Shown piece after piece: positions 8,660 to 17,311 of a DNA stretch of 64,000 bases. This DNA comes from an uncultured Bacteriovoracaceae bacterium (GTDB lineage: Bacteria > Bdellovibrionota > Bacteriovoracia > Bacteriovoracales > Bacteriovoracaceae). The stretch is taken from assembly GCA_937923325.1 (NCBI GenBank), contig CAKZUQ010000004.1, positions 36,397 to 100,396 on the forward strand, in the 5' to 3' direction. The notes beneath the pieces were generated by a model. That model was not told the DNA's origin. It did no database searches and saw only the letters and a program-made list of their open reading frames with translations. Positions within the stretch are counted from its first letter, which is position 1. Every line of letters begins with the position of its first letter. Made by a program: the position numbers and the translations under genes.

Positions 8660-9741
8660 GCTGTCTCCTTTATTACTTCTTCATCAAAAGATTTAACATA
8701 CGATTTAAGCGATATAGCCTGATCAAACTTAACTACAGAAGGACGATGTAAAGATAAAACTTTAGCTAAATCAGAAACATTTCCATTTTTAAAAAGAGTA
8801 ACTCCATCGACATGAGTCCACTCTTGCATACCTCCAACAGCACTAGTTATTACATTTGTGCCAAGAGAAAGCGACTCTACACCAACGAGACTGAATGTTT
8901 CAGGGGCAATACTTGGAATGACAACCGCAGATGCACCTTTTATAAAGTCTTTAATTTCTGCATCATTAGCATTTACATAATATCTAACATTCTTATCACT
9001 TCCCAACTTTGCTACATCTGCATTATTAGTTAAGACCTTGAGACTAAATGGATGGCTAATACCTTCAAAGGCCTGAAGTAATAAATCAAAACCTTTTCCC
9101 TTAAGCATTGAACCAATATAAAGAAAGTACTCATTTTCTTTTGGCTCGTTAGATTTTGATCGTTGTGAATCTATATTTGAGAATCGACTATATAGATTTT
9201 TAACAAAAATTGAATCAGCTTTATGACCATATTCTATTAATTGCTCTTTCATATACATAGAGGCCACAATAAGCTTTGAGTTTCCAGCCAGGCCATCTTG
9301 CCATTTGTAGATTTGTTTTGGGGATACAAGCTTTTTGGTCTTATGATTATAAAATAAACAACTTAAACATCCAACTCCGACTTTTTTTGTACAAACTTTA
9401 TTACTTAAAAGAGTGTATTTGTGTTCTCTTGGACAAAAAAGTTTATGATCATGGATAAACCTAATTGATTTTACATCCATTTCATTTACAAGTGATTGAA
9501 TTTTTTCATCACTAATATTATGGATATAAATCAAATCAGGTTGAATGTTCTTTACTTGATCTTGTAATTCAACAAGGGGAAAGCACCCCTTGAATGGCTT
9601 GGAGAATTCAATATCAAGATTGGTATCAAATTTATACAACAAGTAATGTTCATATGTATCCAAAGATGAAGTAAGATCATATATATATCTCTCTGCACCA
9701 CCAGAAAAGTTGGGATTATCATTTATCCATAAGATCTTCAT
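8656..9741 (-). CDS. family-4 glycosyltransferase with four-cysteine insertion
   Basis: A 361-residue GT-B retaining glycosyltransferase. GGAERYI lies in the N-terminal Rossmann lobe, YIGSMLKGKGFD opens the C-terminal lobe, and PETFSLVGVE gives the donor-binding EX7E motif. Four cysteines (103, 117, 125, 128) are clustered in the N-terminal lobe in a C-x13-C-x7-C-x2-C pattern. Such an insertion occurs in a subset of GT4 enzymes and may bind zinc. The gene begins 2 bases after the LruC gene and overlaps the next gene by 4 bases, so it belongs to the same transcript. Confidence 0.88.
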   Translation of the reverse strand: MKILWINDNPNFSGGAERYIYDLTSSLDTYEHYLLYKFDTNLDIEFSKPFKGCFPLVELQDQVKNIQPDLIYIHNISDEKIQSLVNEMDVKSIRFIHDHKLFCPREHKYTLLSNKVCTKKVGVGCLSCLFYNHKTKKLVSPKQIYKWQDGLAGNSKLIVASMYMKEQLIEYGHKADSIFVKNLYSRFSNIDSQRSKSNEPKENEYFLYIGSMLKGKGFDLLLQAFEGISHPFSLKVLTNNADVAKLGSDKNVRYYVNANDAEIKDFIKGASAVVIPSIAPETFSLVGVESLSLGTNVITSAVGGMQEWTHVDGVTLFKNGNVSDLAKVLSLHRPSVVKFDQAISLKSYVKSFDEEVIKETA

Positions 9742-9743
9742 AA

Positions 9744-11699
9744 TTAAAGCTCTCCAATAACAATAAGTTTATCTTCGTCACGATAACTACTTTTATCTTC
9801 ATACCAATCCATAAAATTAAATCCGTTTGAATGCGCCCAACTATTAAAATGCAGAAATACAGTTTGAATGCTCTCTTTTTCTTTTATCGGGGGTATCTCT
9901 GTAGGAAAATTTATCCCCCATGGCATATTATCGGTGTTAATAAATGTTACACCACCAAGACTATTATCATCATGCTTTCCAAATAAATCATAAGCATCAA
10001 AAAGACTCGTTGGAGTATTACCTGCTAAATGGATTTCTTCTCCACGCTTGGAGTTTTTTATCAAAAAAGGTTTATATGGCGGTGTACCTAAGATGCTCTG
10101 CTCAACCGCTTTATCAAAAATTATAGATACTTGTAAACGAAGGGGCGATCGAATAGATCCATTCTGATAAACATTTGTAAATTTAGGAAGTAAATCATTG
10201 ATATCATCCGTAATAATAATTATAGCTTTCTCAGATCCATATTCAGTGCCATTTGAGTTAAGTTGGATATAATTTGAAGTAATACTATTGCCCTCAACTG
10301 ACTCTATATTACTTGCTAAAATTGGTAACTCTATGGCAAAGCCATTATTATAACTTGCACCAGTTGCAACGACATCAAATGTAAATGTGATTTCCTTAAC
10401 CCTACTAGATGAATTTGTAATATAAGTGACATTATAATAAGTCATAAAATCATTAAAATCATAATCGCCCATACGTGGCCAAAGGTCTTCAAATGCAAGA
10501 GTTCCTCTAGAATTTTCTGAAGGATAAAAATTATTAAAAGAACGAAGCGGATCACTTGGAAAATCATCAAATTGATTACTGATTCCATCATTGTCATCAT
10601 CTTGATTTATATCTGTTCGCTCAATTTCATCAATATTAGAAATTGCATCTATAGGAGTAACAGTGAGGCTGAATACAGCATCATTAAAGTCATCATCAGA
10701 GTTAGATTCCCTATTAAGATCTTCAAACCCCAAGATAAACAAAGATTCAACTTCATTGAATAACAAAACATTGTGATTTCGATTGGCACTTTCAATTTCA
10801 GGGTTTAAGTGACTAATACTAAAATATCGATCATTATTCAGACTTATTTCGTTACCTGTCCATCCATTTGCGACTAAAAAGAAACCTATACAGCGACCCT
10901 TCTTTAGAATACCTAAGTCAACTGTATACCCTGTAATAAGACCTCTTTGACTATCAATAAAGCTTACGTTCGGAAATAGAACCTGTGCATCAGTAATATC
11001 ATCTTCAGTTAGTGGAACTGAATTAAAATCAAAAGTAAAAAAGCCTAATGTATTTCGGTAGCCAGCTCCTTCATGAATAAATGTTAATGTACCTGTTGCA
11101 TCTTTCGAAAGACAAAGGTTTGCAGAGAGATCATCAACTATATAATCAGGATGATATAATGGTACAGGCCTAGACTCAGGGAGTGAATTTTCTATTGAAT
11201 CAATAACATCAGTACTTACATTGATAGGATCAAGCATAATTATGGGAACTCCATCTCGATCATAATCACTCACAGTAGATTCAAGTGCAAAAGCTACAGG
11301 AAATAAATTATCTATAAATGACTTTAATAGTGATGTCCTTCTATAGTTCTTAATACTTATGAATTCACCTTGCATAAAACCAATTCTATTGTATTTCAGA
11401 TAAATAAACTCGACACTACTACCTAGTGATAAAGAAAAATCTAAATATCCGCTTTCAATAATGGCTTTTTTAATGAGTCTTCCGCCATTCTCAACTGTAT
11501 TTGTTAATATATGTACAACGTGCCCATCAGGAAGAATTTGATCAAAGAATTGAGGCTGATATCGAATTGAGGCACTAGATGAGGTTTTATAGCTAAAATT
11601 ACCGTGTGATTCTCCAAGACTAGAGTTTTCATCCTTATTAATTTGATCTTGATATTTTATACATGAAATCATAACAAGAATTAGTAGTATATTTTTCAT
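9744..11699 (-). CDS. LruC/DUF4114-domain surface lipoprotein
   Basis: A 651-residue secreted protein. The N-terminus has a hydrophobic segment ending VMISC, a plausible though not ideal lipobox (Met at -3), so a lipoprotein is likely. Residues about 235-350 match a DUF4114-type region (FIHEGAGYRNTLG, FFLVANGW, SDDDFNDAVF). An Asp-rich calcium-binding stretch, DDDNDGISNQFDDFPSDP, follows. The C-terminal 250 residues look like the LruC (DUF4842) domain, with WPRMGDYDFNDFM and DNMPWGINFP. It is the first gene of the glycan operon and has a strong AGGAGG ribosome-binding site. It is probably a calcium-stabilised surface or matrix protein. Confidence 0.8.
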   Translation of the reverse strand: MKNILLILVMISCIKYQDQINKDENSSLGESHGNFSYKTSSSASIRYQPQFFDQILPDGHVVHILTNTVENGGRLIKKAIIESGYLDFSLSLGSSVEFIYLKYNRIGFMQGEFISIKNYRRTSLLKSFIDNLFPVAFALESTVSDYDRDGVPIIMLDPINVSTDVIDSIENSLPESRPVPLYHPDYIVDDLSANLCLSKDATGTLTFIHEGAGYRNTLGFFTFDFNSVPLTEDDITDAQVLFPNVSFIDSQRGLITGYTVDLGILKKGRCIGFFLVANGWTGNEISLNNDRYFSISHLNPEIESANRNHNVLLFNEVESLFILGFEDLNRESNSDDDFNDAVFSLTVTPIDAISNIDEIERTDINQDDDNDGISNQFDDFPSDPLRSFNNFYPSENSRGTLAFEDLWPRMGDYDFNDFMTYYNVTYITNSSSRVKEITFTFDVVATGASYNNGFAIELPILASNIESVEGNSITSNYIQLNSNGTEYGSEKAIIIITDDINDLLPKFTNVYQNGSIRSPLRLQVSIIFDKAVEQSILGTPPYKPFLIKNSKRGEEIHLAGNTPTSLFDAYDLFGKHDDNSLGGVTFINTDNMPWGINFPTEIPPIKEKESIQTVFLHFNSWAHSNGFNFMDWYEDKSSYRDEDKLIVIGEL

Positions 11700-11752
11700 A
11701 AATTAATCCTCCTACATAGTCTTAAGCAAGTAGAAAGCCAAAGCTCATGTCT

Positions 11753-11781
11753 CAAAATGGAACACTTATGTGTCATTTTTG
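11753..11781. promoter_or_regulatory. imperfect palindrome between divergent lruC-type and hnoX genes
   Basis: CAAAATGGAACAC and GTGTCATTTTTG form an imperfect inverted repeat with a 4-base centre. It sits 54 bases from the minus-strand start and 65 from the plus-strand start, a good place for a shared operator. The cognate regulator is unknown. Confidence 0.4.
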
Positions 11782-11845
11782 ATAATAATCACAAAAAAGA
11801 AAATGGTCTCAACATTGCAAAGAAAAAGAATGTAAGGAGTCAAAG

Positions 11846-12397
11846 ATGTATGGATTAGTCAACCAAGGTATAAAAGATTTAATCATTAATAAGTTTGATG
11901 AAGAAACATGGAAATCAATTGTTTTAGATAATGATCTTCCATACCTGCATTTCTCACCTCTAAAAAGTTACTCAGATGAAGTAACATATAACTTAATAGA
12001 AAGTATTTGCTCACACTTAGATCTTAAACAGGAAGAAGTATTATATCTTTTCGGTAAAGAATGGATTTTGTACACATCTCAAAAAGGATATGGGGCATTG
12101 ATTAATATCTTCGGTAAAGATTTTTTAACATTCCTTGTGAATTTAAATAAACTACATAAAAAGATTGGAATGCTAATGCTCGACTTAGCACCACCAAAAT
12201 TTGAAGTTTTAAAAAAAGATAACAACATTATAATATTTAAATATTACTCAAAGAGAGATGGACTTAAAAACATGGTAATAGGTCTACTTGACGGGCTTGC
12301 AGAGAAGTTCAACGAACCGATTGTGTTTAAAGAAATCACCACAAATACTATGGAAGAAAATTTAAAAGCATGCTTTGAAATCGAGATAAAAAAATGA
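11846..12397 (+). CDS. hnoX: H-NOX haem nitric-oxide/oxygen-binding sensor
   Basis: A 183-residue H-NOX protein, full length for the bacterial family. It opens with MYGLVNQ. The proximal haem-ligand His104 lies in NKLHKKIG, the Pro pair follows in APPKF, and the haem-propionate motif YxSxR is seen as YYSKR (133-137). Bacterial H-NOX proteins bind NO at haem and, when next to a kinase, switch its autophosphorylation. Here the kinase gene overlaps by ATGA. The start has an AAGGAG ribosome-binding site. Whether it also binds O2 cannot be judged. It shares its upstream region with the polysaccharide operon. Confidence 0.95.
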   Translation: MYGLVNQGIKDLIINKFDEETWKSIVLDNDLPYLHFSPLKSYSDEVTYNLIESICSHLDLKQEEVLYLFGKEWILYTSQKGYGALINIFGKDFLTFLVNLNKLHKKIGMLMLDLAPPKFEVLKKDNNIIIFKYYSKRDGLKNMVIGLLDGLAEKFNEPIVFKEITTNTMEENLKACFEIEIKK

Positions 12398-13899
12398 CCG
12401 AACTAGAAATTCTAAAAGAAAAATATCCATTTCATCTAATCATAGGAAAAGACCTATCATCAATAAGTCTTGGGAGAGCATATGAAAAGATGGGCAATAA
12501 AAACGAAATTAAATTTGAAGTAACAAATGCAATACAGAGGCAGATAAATCTCAACATTAAGGCCCAAACAATAAAAATTTTCAACCTGGAGTTACATGGG
12601 AATATTTATAAACTAGAACATTCAGAGTACATATTACTTCTAAAACTTAAATTAAATAACATAAAGATAATAAATGAAGAAGAGTTACACTTAGAGTACT
12701 TTGCAGAAGATGATCCAATACTAGACTATCTTTTTGTTTTTCAGGCACAACAAAAAGCTATTGAGCAAATGCAAACAATGAATGACGATCTAAAAAAAGC
12801 TGAAAAAAAAGCTAAGAACTTGGCAATTACAAAAAGTTCATTTCTAGCGAATATTAGTCACGAGATACGAAATCCACTAAATGGAATCATAGGTACTCTT
12901 AGTCTACTTGACGAAAACCATTACAACAAAGAGCTATTAAACATGCTTATAACCTCTTCGAGGAATTTAAAAACCATAGTGGATGACATACTAGAATCTT
13001 CGGCTATGGAGTACAATAAATTTCATCTAAAAGAAGAGGTATTTAATCTATACAAATACCTTAACTCAAATATTAAACTATTTGAAAATTCTTGTTCAAA
13101 AAAGAAAATAGAATACTCTTTTACTATAGATGATTCATTAAACTTTTCTATACAATCAGACTCAACACGAATTGGACAGGTCATCAACAATATAATATCT
13201 AACGCCATCAAGTTTACCCCTCCTAACGGGAAAATAAAGATTGAATGCAAACATGATAAAAAGAATAATTATTTAAAGATATCTATTAAGGATTCTGGTA
13301 TAGGAATCGATGATAGCAAACGTGAGATTATATATAATAAGTTCACCCAATCAGATGAAACCATCACAAAAGAATTCCAAGGAACAGGGTTAGGACTAAG
13401 TATATCTAAAACAATAGCACAAAAACTAAATGGAAGACTGTATCACAAAAGCAAGATAGGAAAAGGAACTGAATTCTTTTTCGACATACCAATTATAATT
13501 GCAAAGAAACCAATAAAATCTCAAGAGAAAATACTCAACAAGAAGCTAAGCTCTAAAAATATATTAGTCTGTGATGACAACCCAATCAACAGAAAAATAC
13601 TAAGAAAATTCCTTGAAAGGTATCAATGCAATATACATGAAGCGGAAAATGGAGAAGAGGCCACTGAAATTTTCAAGAAAACAGATATCGACATATCACT
13701 AATTGACCTTCAAATGCCTGTTATGGATGGCTACAGCTTCCTAGAAAGTGTACTACCGATAAAGCGTGATAAAAAAATAATTGCTATAAGTGGATATTGT
13801 ACAGACAAAGATATTACAAAATCCATAACATTAGGTTTTGATGATCATATCGCAAAACCAATAAACTTTAGTAGTTTAAAAAAAATAATAGAACAGTAG
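12394..13899 (+). CDS. hnoK: H-NOX-associated hybrid histidine kinase (HNOBA, HisKA, HATPase, receiver)
   Basis: A 501-residue kinase. Residues 5-125 are an HNOBA/H-NOXA domain like that of guanylate cyclases, opening with YPFHLIIGKDL and including LELHGNIYKLE, followed by a short coiled coil. His156 in SHEIRNPLNG is the phospho-acceptor. The ATPase domain has ISNAIKFTPP, DSGIGID and GTGLGLSI. The C-terminal receiver has its Asp in SLIDLQMPVMDG and its Lys in IAKPI. The HNOBA domain plus the 4-base overlap with hnoX identifies it as the NO-responsive partner kinase. It has no membrane segments. The internal receiver suggests a phosphorelay, but no Hpt protein is visible nearby. Confidence 0.93.
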   Translation: MTELEILKEKYPFHLIIGKDLSSISLGRAYEKMGNKNEIKFEVTNAIQRQINLNIKAQTIKIFNLELHGNIYKLEHSEYILLLKLKLNNIKIINEEELHLEYFAEDDPILDYLFVFQAQQKAIEQMQTMNDDLKKAEKKAKNLAITKSSFLANISHEIRNPLNGIIGTLSLLDENHYNKELLNMLITSSRNLKTIVDDILESSAMEYNKFHLKEEVFNLYKYLNSNIKLFENSCSKKKIEYSFTIDDSLNFSIQSDSTRIGQVINNIISNAIKFTPPNGKIKIECKHDKKNNYLKISIKDSGIGIDDSKREIIYNKFTQSDETITKEFQGTGLGLSISKTIAQKLNGRLYHKSKIGKGTEFFFDIPIIIAKKPIKSQEKILNKKLSSKNILVCDDNPINRKILRKFLERYQCNIHEAENGEEATEIFKKTDIDISLIDLQMPVMDGYSFLESVLPIKRDKKIIAISGYCTDKDITKSITLGFDDHIAKPINFSSLKKIIEQ

Positions 13900-13969
13900 C
13901 CTTATATTGGTAAAGAATACTAAGAAAAAATGGAATATTAATTGCAAAAAAAACTATAAGGAGTTAAAC

Positions 13970-14377
13970 ATGGAAAAAAATCAAATAATGAAAGACCTAA
14001 GAGTATTAATTGCTGATGACGATAAACTAACTCAAAATGCATTACAATCATTTTTTAGTTCACTAGGAATTAAAGCAGATGTTTGTAAAAATGGGACTGA
14101 AGCGATTCTCTTCAGCCAATCAAAACAGTATGATTTAATACTAATAGATTATCACATGCCCGAGATGAATGGACTAGAAGCATCAAATTTTATAAGAAAT
14201 GATATATACAACCAGGATCTAGTCATATACAGCATATCAGCATTTTCAGAAAAATATTTAAGATCTCACAGACATTCCAAACTCATTAACGAATATATCC
14301 CCAAACCAATAAATCTTACGAAGCTCAAAAACAAAATAATTTATGATTGGTACAATAAAAAAAGAAGTGCAGCATAA
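13970..14377 (+). CDS. receiver-only response regulator of the H-NOX operon
   Basis: A receiver of about 135 residues with acidic LIADDDK, phospho-acceptor Asp in LILIDYHMPEMNG and conserved Lys in IPKPI. An open frame extends up to 13907, but the ATG at 13970 has a well-placed AAGGAG site and gives the expected receiver N-terminus, so it is preferred. It follows hnoK by 70 bases and is the likely phosphoryl acceptor from it or a competing sink. Without an output domain it must act through protein contacts. A hairpin follows, but its U tract serves the opposite strand. Confidence 0.88.
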   Translation: MEKNQIMKDLRVLIADDDKLTQNALQSFFSSLGIKADVCKNGTEAILFSQSKQYDLILIDYHMPEMNGLEASNFIRNDIYNQDLVIYSISAFSEKYLRSHRHSKLINEYIPKPINLTKLKNKIIYDWYNKKRSAA

Positions 14378-14382
14378 AAAAA

Positions 14383-14402
14383 GCCTTACCAGAAGGTAAG
14401 GC
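14383..14402 (-). terminator. rho-independent terminator of the H1/SWIB gene
   Basis: GCCTTACC-AGAA-GGTAAGGC is a perfect 8-bp stem with a 4-base loop. On the minus strand it is followed by a run of T, so it terminates the minus-strand gene that ends at 14429. It may also stop plus-strand transcription from the response regulator. Confidence 0.85.
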
Positions 14403-14428
14403 CGATTACTTGAAATTCTAAGTTTATC

Positions 14429-15082
14429 TTAAGATAAATGAGCTGAAACTAATTTAGTCATTTCAAACATTGAAACTTCTTTCTTTCCACCAAAAACTGG
14501 CTTTAATTTAGCGTCTGCAATGATATTTCTCTTATTCTTAGGGTTTTGAAGGTTATGCTTCTTAATATAAACCCATAGTTTCTTAACAACTTCAGTTCTA
14601 GGAAGTGGCTTAGCTCCAACGATCTCAGCTAATTCCTTAGAAGGTGTTAAAGCTTTCATAAATGCTGGATTCGGCTTTCTTTTAGTTGTAGACTTTTTCT
14701 TAGTTACTTTCTTAGCAACTTTTTTAGTTGCCTTTTTAGCTACTTTTTTAGTCGCTTTTTTAGCTACTTTTTTAGTTGCTTTTTTAGTTGCTTTTTTAGC
14801 TACTTTTTTAGTTGCTTTTTTAGCTACTTTTTTAGTCGCTTTTTTAGCTACTTTTTTCTTAGTTACTTTTTTAGCTACTTTTTTCTTTGTTGCTTTTTTA
14901 ACTACTTTTTTAGTTGCTTTTTTTGCTACTTTTTTAGTTGCTTTTTTTGCTACTTTTTTAGTTGCTTTTTTAGCTACTTTTTTAGTTGCTTTTTTTGCTA
15001 CTTTTTTCTTAGTTGCTTTTTTTGCTACTTTTTTAGTTGCTTTTTTAGCTACTTTCTTAGTTGCTTTTTTCTTAACAGCCAT
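14429..15082 (-). CDS. histone H1-like KKAT-repeat protein with C-terminal SWIB/MDM2 domain
   Basis: A 217-residue DNA-binding-type protein. Residues 1-130 are tandem Lys/Ala/Thr/Val repeats (unit about AKKATKKV), as in bacterial H1/Hc1-like proteins. Residues about 140-217 form a SWIB/MDM2 domain (KALTPSKELAEIVG, LPRTEVVKKLWVYIKKHNL, NIIADAKLKPVFG, MFEMTKLVSAHL). H1-SWIB fusions are known in Chlamydiae and Bdellovibrionota and probably compact the nucleoid; the SWIB partner in bacteria is unclear. The gene is monocistronic, with its own terminator. The repeats are encoded by 24-base direct repeats prone to length change. Confidence 0.9.
   Translation of the reverse strand: MAVKKKATKKVAKKATKKVAKKATKKKVAKKATKKVAKKATKKVAKKATKKVAKKATKKVVKKATKKKVAKKVTKKKVAKKATKKVAKKATKKVAKKATKKATKKVAKKATKKVAKKATKKVAKKVTKKKSTTKRKPNPAFMKALTPSKELAEIVGAKPLPRTEVVKKLWVYIKKHNLQNPKNKRNIIADAKLKPVFGGKKEVSMFEMTKLVSAHLS
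14692..15076 (-). repeat. 24-bp coding tandem repeats of the H1-like domain
   Basis: Near-identical 24-base units encode AKKATKKV with occasional KKK variants, so the array drifts in phase. Such arrays recombine readily, and the repeat number is expected to vary between strains. Confidence 0.85.
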
Positions 15083-15100
15083 AAATTCCTCCCATTAGAA

Positions 15101-15547
15101 TTATATTTTCTTTTCCCATTCAATAATTTCATTATTCTTTCCAAACTTCTTACCAGTTTTTGTATAATGATGTCTCTCATTCAAAGAAATCATTCTAAAG
15201 TTATCAAATGGACAATAATTGATAACACTGACAAGATTTTTATCATACGCAATGTCTTCAAAATGATCTTTGATCATGTGTGAAAAACCATTACCTTGAA
15301 AGTCGACACCAATCGAGGTGTTTCTAGTGTGTAGTACTTTATCTTCTTCTTTTATAAATAAAGCTGCAACCATAGAAGATTCATAATTTGCTGTATAAAG
15401 ATCCCAACCATTTGCGATATACTTTTTCAAATTTTCATATGTCCAGCTTAGATCTTCATCTGAAAATGCTTTTACATTAAATTCATGGATTTTTCTAATC
15501 TCTGAATCTTCTTCTATTTTAATAAAATTTAATTTCTTTTCACTCAT
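15101..15547 (-). CDS. GNAT-family N-acetyltransferase
   Basis: A 148-residue single-domain protein with the GNAT fold. Motif A is recognisable in TSIGVDFQGNGFSHMI, corresponding to the acetyl-CoA pyrophosphate loop Q/R-x-x-G-x-G/A. A C-terminal beta strand carries the substrate end (NERHHYTKTGKKFG). The substrate is unknown. It is upstream of the H1/SWIB gene on the same strand with a gap of 18 bases, so it could share a transcript and acetylate a Lys-rich neighbour; that link is only positional. Confidence 0.75.
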   Translation of the reverse strand: MSEKKLNFIKIEEDSEIRKIHEFNVKAFSDEDLSWTYENLKKYIANGWDLYTANYESSMVAALFIKEEDKVLHTRNTSIGVDFQGNGFSHMIKDHFEDIAYDKNLVSVINYCPFDNFRMISLNERHHYTKTGKKFGKNNEIIEWEKKI

Positions 15548-15577
15548 AATAATTCCTATACAAAGATTTTAGAATAT

Positions 15578-15594
15578 TTGATGATCTAAATCAA
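15578..15594. promoter_or_regulatory. weak Crp/Fnr-like inverted repeat upstream of resB
   Basis: TTGAT and ATCAA are arranged as an inverted repeat with 7 bases between. The half-sites match Fnr, but the normal spacing is 4, so this is a weak candidate. It lies between the divergent GNAT and ResB genes. Confidence 0.2.
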
Positions 15595-15712
15595 ACAAAT
15601 AAATTCGCAATCTAGGACAATAAATTCTATTCGTGATAACTTGCAAAAATACTTAGTAAAAATCTATGCAATTAGATCTTTTTATGAAAGCCTGATAACA
15701 AAAGTGAAAGAT

Positions 15713-17311
15713 ATGATTTATAAACAATACAAAAAATTTGAAAAAACCGTTTCCTCTCTGAAATTTGCAGTGATTATCATAATATTACTGGCATTGGCCT
15801 CAACTTATGGGACCTTCATGGAAAGCTACCACGGTACAGAATATGCTGGTAGAGCCGTATATAAATCTTGGTGGTTTATGGCCATACAGTTCTTCATGTT
15901 TCTAAGTATATTGGTATCAACGATAGTTAGATTACCTCCAGTAAAGCGTCTATACGGCTTTTACACAATACACTCAGGCTTGATAATTATATTTATAGGG
16001 TCTTTAATCACCTACATGAATGGTATCGATGGTTCAATTGAGTTACTTCCAAACAAACCTACAAACAGAATACAGATTAATGAAGACGTTTTAAAAATAC
16101 AGTTTGTTAAGGACAAAAAAGCCTTTTCTTATAGATTACCTTACACTGCATCAGAAATAGACTTAAATGGAAACTTAAAATCAGTAAAAATCAAAAAATA
16201 CCTTCCATTTTCTAAGACAAAGGTAGAATGGCAAGATTCAAATCCAAAAGAAGGAAGCTCTGCAAGTTTTGCTCTTTATAATGACAACTTCTCAGAAGAA
16301 CTAGTAATGTCTCTAAATCCAACCTCTGATTACAAATCCTTGGAGAAACTTGGTTTATTAAATATTCATTATATGCCAGAGCACCTCTATGATTGCTTTC
16401 TAAAAGAATCAAAGTCTGGTTATTTATTCTGGAACTTAGAAGATAATTCATGCTTTAGTGCAGAAGAAAGAAATATCAAGATAAAAAGCACTGATAACAG
16501 AACTAGATTCGTAGAATTTAAAGTAAATGGTAAAAAACAGAGGTTTTTCCCTGATTTTTCACCTATAGCCCTTAAAGATGACCTTACTAAGGATGATTCT
16601 GTTCCATTTCGTGCATTTAGCAGAAGCCTATTTAAACTAAAACCGCACCTCTTCATATTTGGAGATAAGCTCACTTACTACAAGAAAAGAAAATCAAGTT
16701 GGGTTGGAAAGAGTTTTGATGGCCAAAAACCTATAAAACTGCCATGGATGAACTTTAAAATAATCCAGACAAGATATGAGAGTGGTAAAATACCTACCCA
16801 AATTCCCTATTTTGAGAAGCCAATACAAATAAATAATGAATTAATTGAAGGTAATGTTAGGGCCTTACAGGTAGAGTTCGCTGGAGTAGATTACTGGGTA
16901 AGATCTGATGCCCCACTCTCCATCACGAACACGAAAGAAACTATAAATTTCACAATATCTAAGAAAACTATAAATCTGCCATACGAGATAACTCTTTCTA
17001 ATTTTGTAATGAAAACTGATCCCGGAACTACAAAAGCTGCAAGCTATGAAAGCTATGTCACTCTTTTAGATGGTAGAAATACTAAAGGTGCAACTGAGCA
17101 TCATGTATACATGAATACCCCACTAAAGTATGATGATTTTACCTTTTATCAATCATCTTACTTTAATCTAGATAAAGATACTTACGGAAGCGTTTTTAGT
17201 GTGAACTTAGACCCTGGAAGACCAGTAAAGTACTTTGGGTGTATATTGCTAGTTTTTGGTAGTATTTGGCATTATTTCATCAGAAGAAAAAAACAAAAGG
17301 TAACAAAATGA
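15713..17311 (+). CDS. resB: cytochrome c biogenesis protein ResB (Ccs1)
   Basis: ResB of system II cytochrome c maturation, which with CcsA carries haem across the membrane and attaches it to apocytochromes. It has the family layout: basic N-terminus, TM1 after KKFEKTVSSLKFAV, short loop with STYGTFMESYHG, TM2 (FFMFLSILVSTIV), TM3 after YGFYTIHSG, a large periplasmic domain of about 380 residues, and a last TM (YFGCILLVFGSIWHYF). A TTG-initiated frame goes up to 15641, but the ATG at 15713 places the basic tail directly before TM1 as in homologues; GTG 15704 is an alternative. It overlaps ccsA by ATGA. Confidence 0.88.
   Translation: MIYKQYKKFEKTVSSLKFAVIIIILLALASTYGTFMESYHGTEYAGRAVYKSWWFMAIQFFMFLSILVSTIVRLPPVKRLYGFYTIHSGLIIIFIGSLITYMNGIDGSIELLPNKPTNRIQINEDVLKIQFVKDKKAFSYRLPYTASEIDLNGNLKSVKIKKYLPFSKTKVEWQDSNPKEGSSASFALYNDNFSEELVMSLNPTSDYKSLEKLGLLNIHYMPEHLYDCFLKESKSGYLFWNLEDNSCFSAEERNIKIKSTDNRTRFVEFKVNGKKQRFFPDFSPIALKDDLTKDDSVPFRAFSRSLFKLKPHLFIFGDKLTYYKKRKSSWVGKSFDGQKPIKLPWMNFKIIQTRYESGKIPTQIPYFEKPIQINNELIEGNVRALQVEFAGVDYWVRSDAPLSITNTKETINFTISKKTINLPYEITLSNFVMKTDPGTTKAASYESYVTLLDGRNTKGATEHHVYMNTPLKYDDFTFYQSSYFNLDKDTYGSVFSVNLDPGRPVKYFGCILLVFGSIWHYFIRRKKQKVTK

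Noticed and set aside
15578..15594. Genuine Fnr box
   Set aside because: Half-sites match, but the spacer is 7 bases, not 4; kept only as a weak candidate.
15641..15712. TTG-initiated extension of resB
   Set aside because: It lacks a ribosome-binding site and adds a tail not seen in ResB; the ATG at 15713 fits better.
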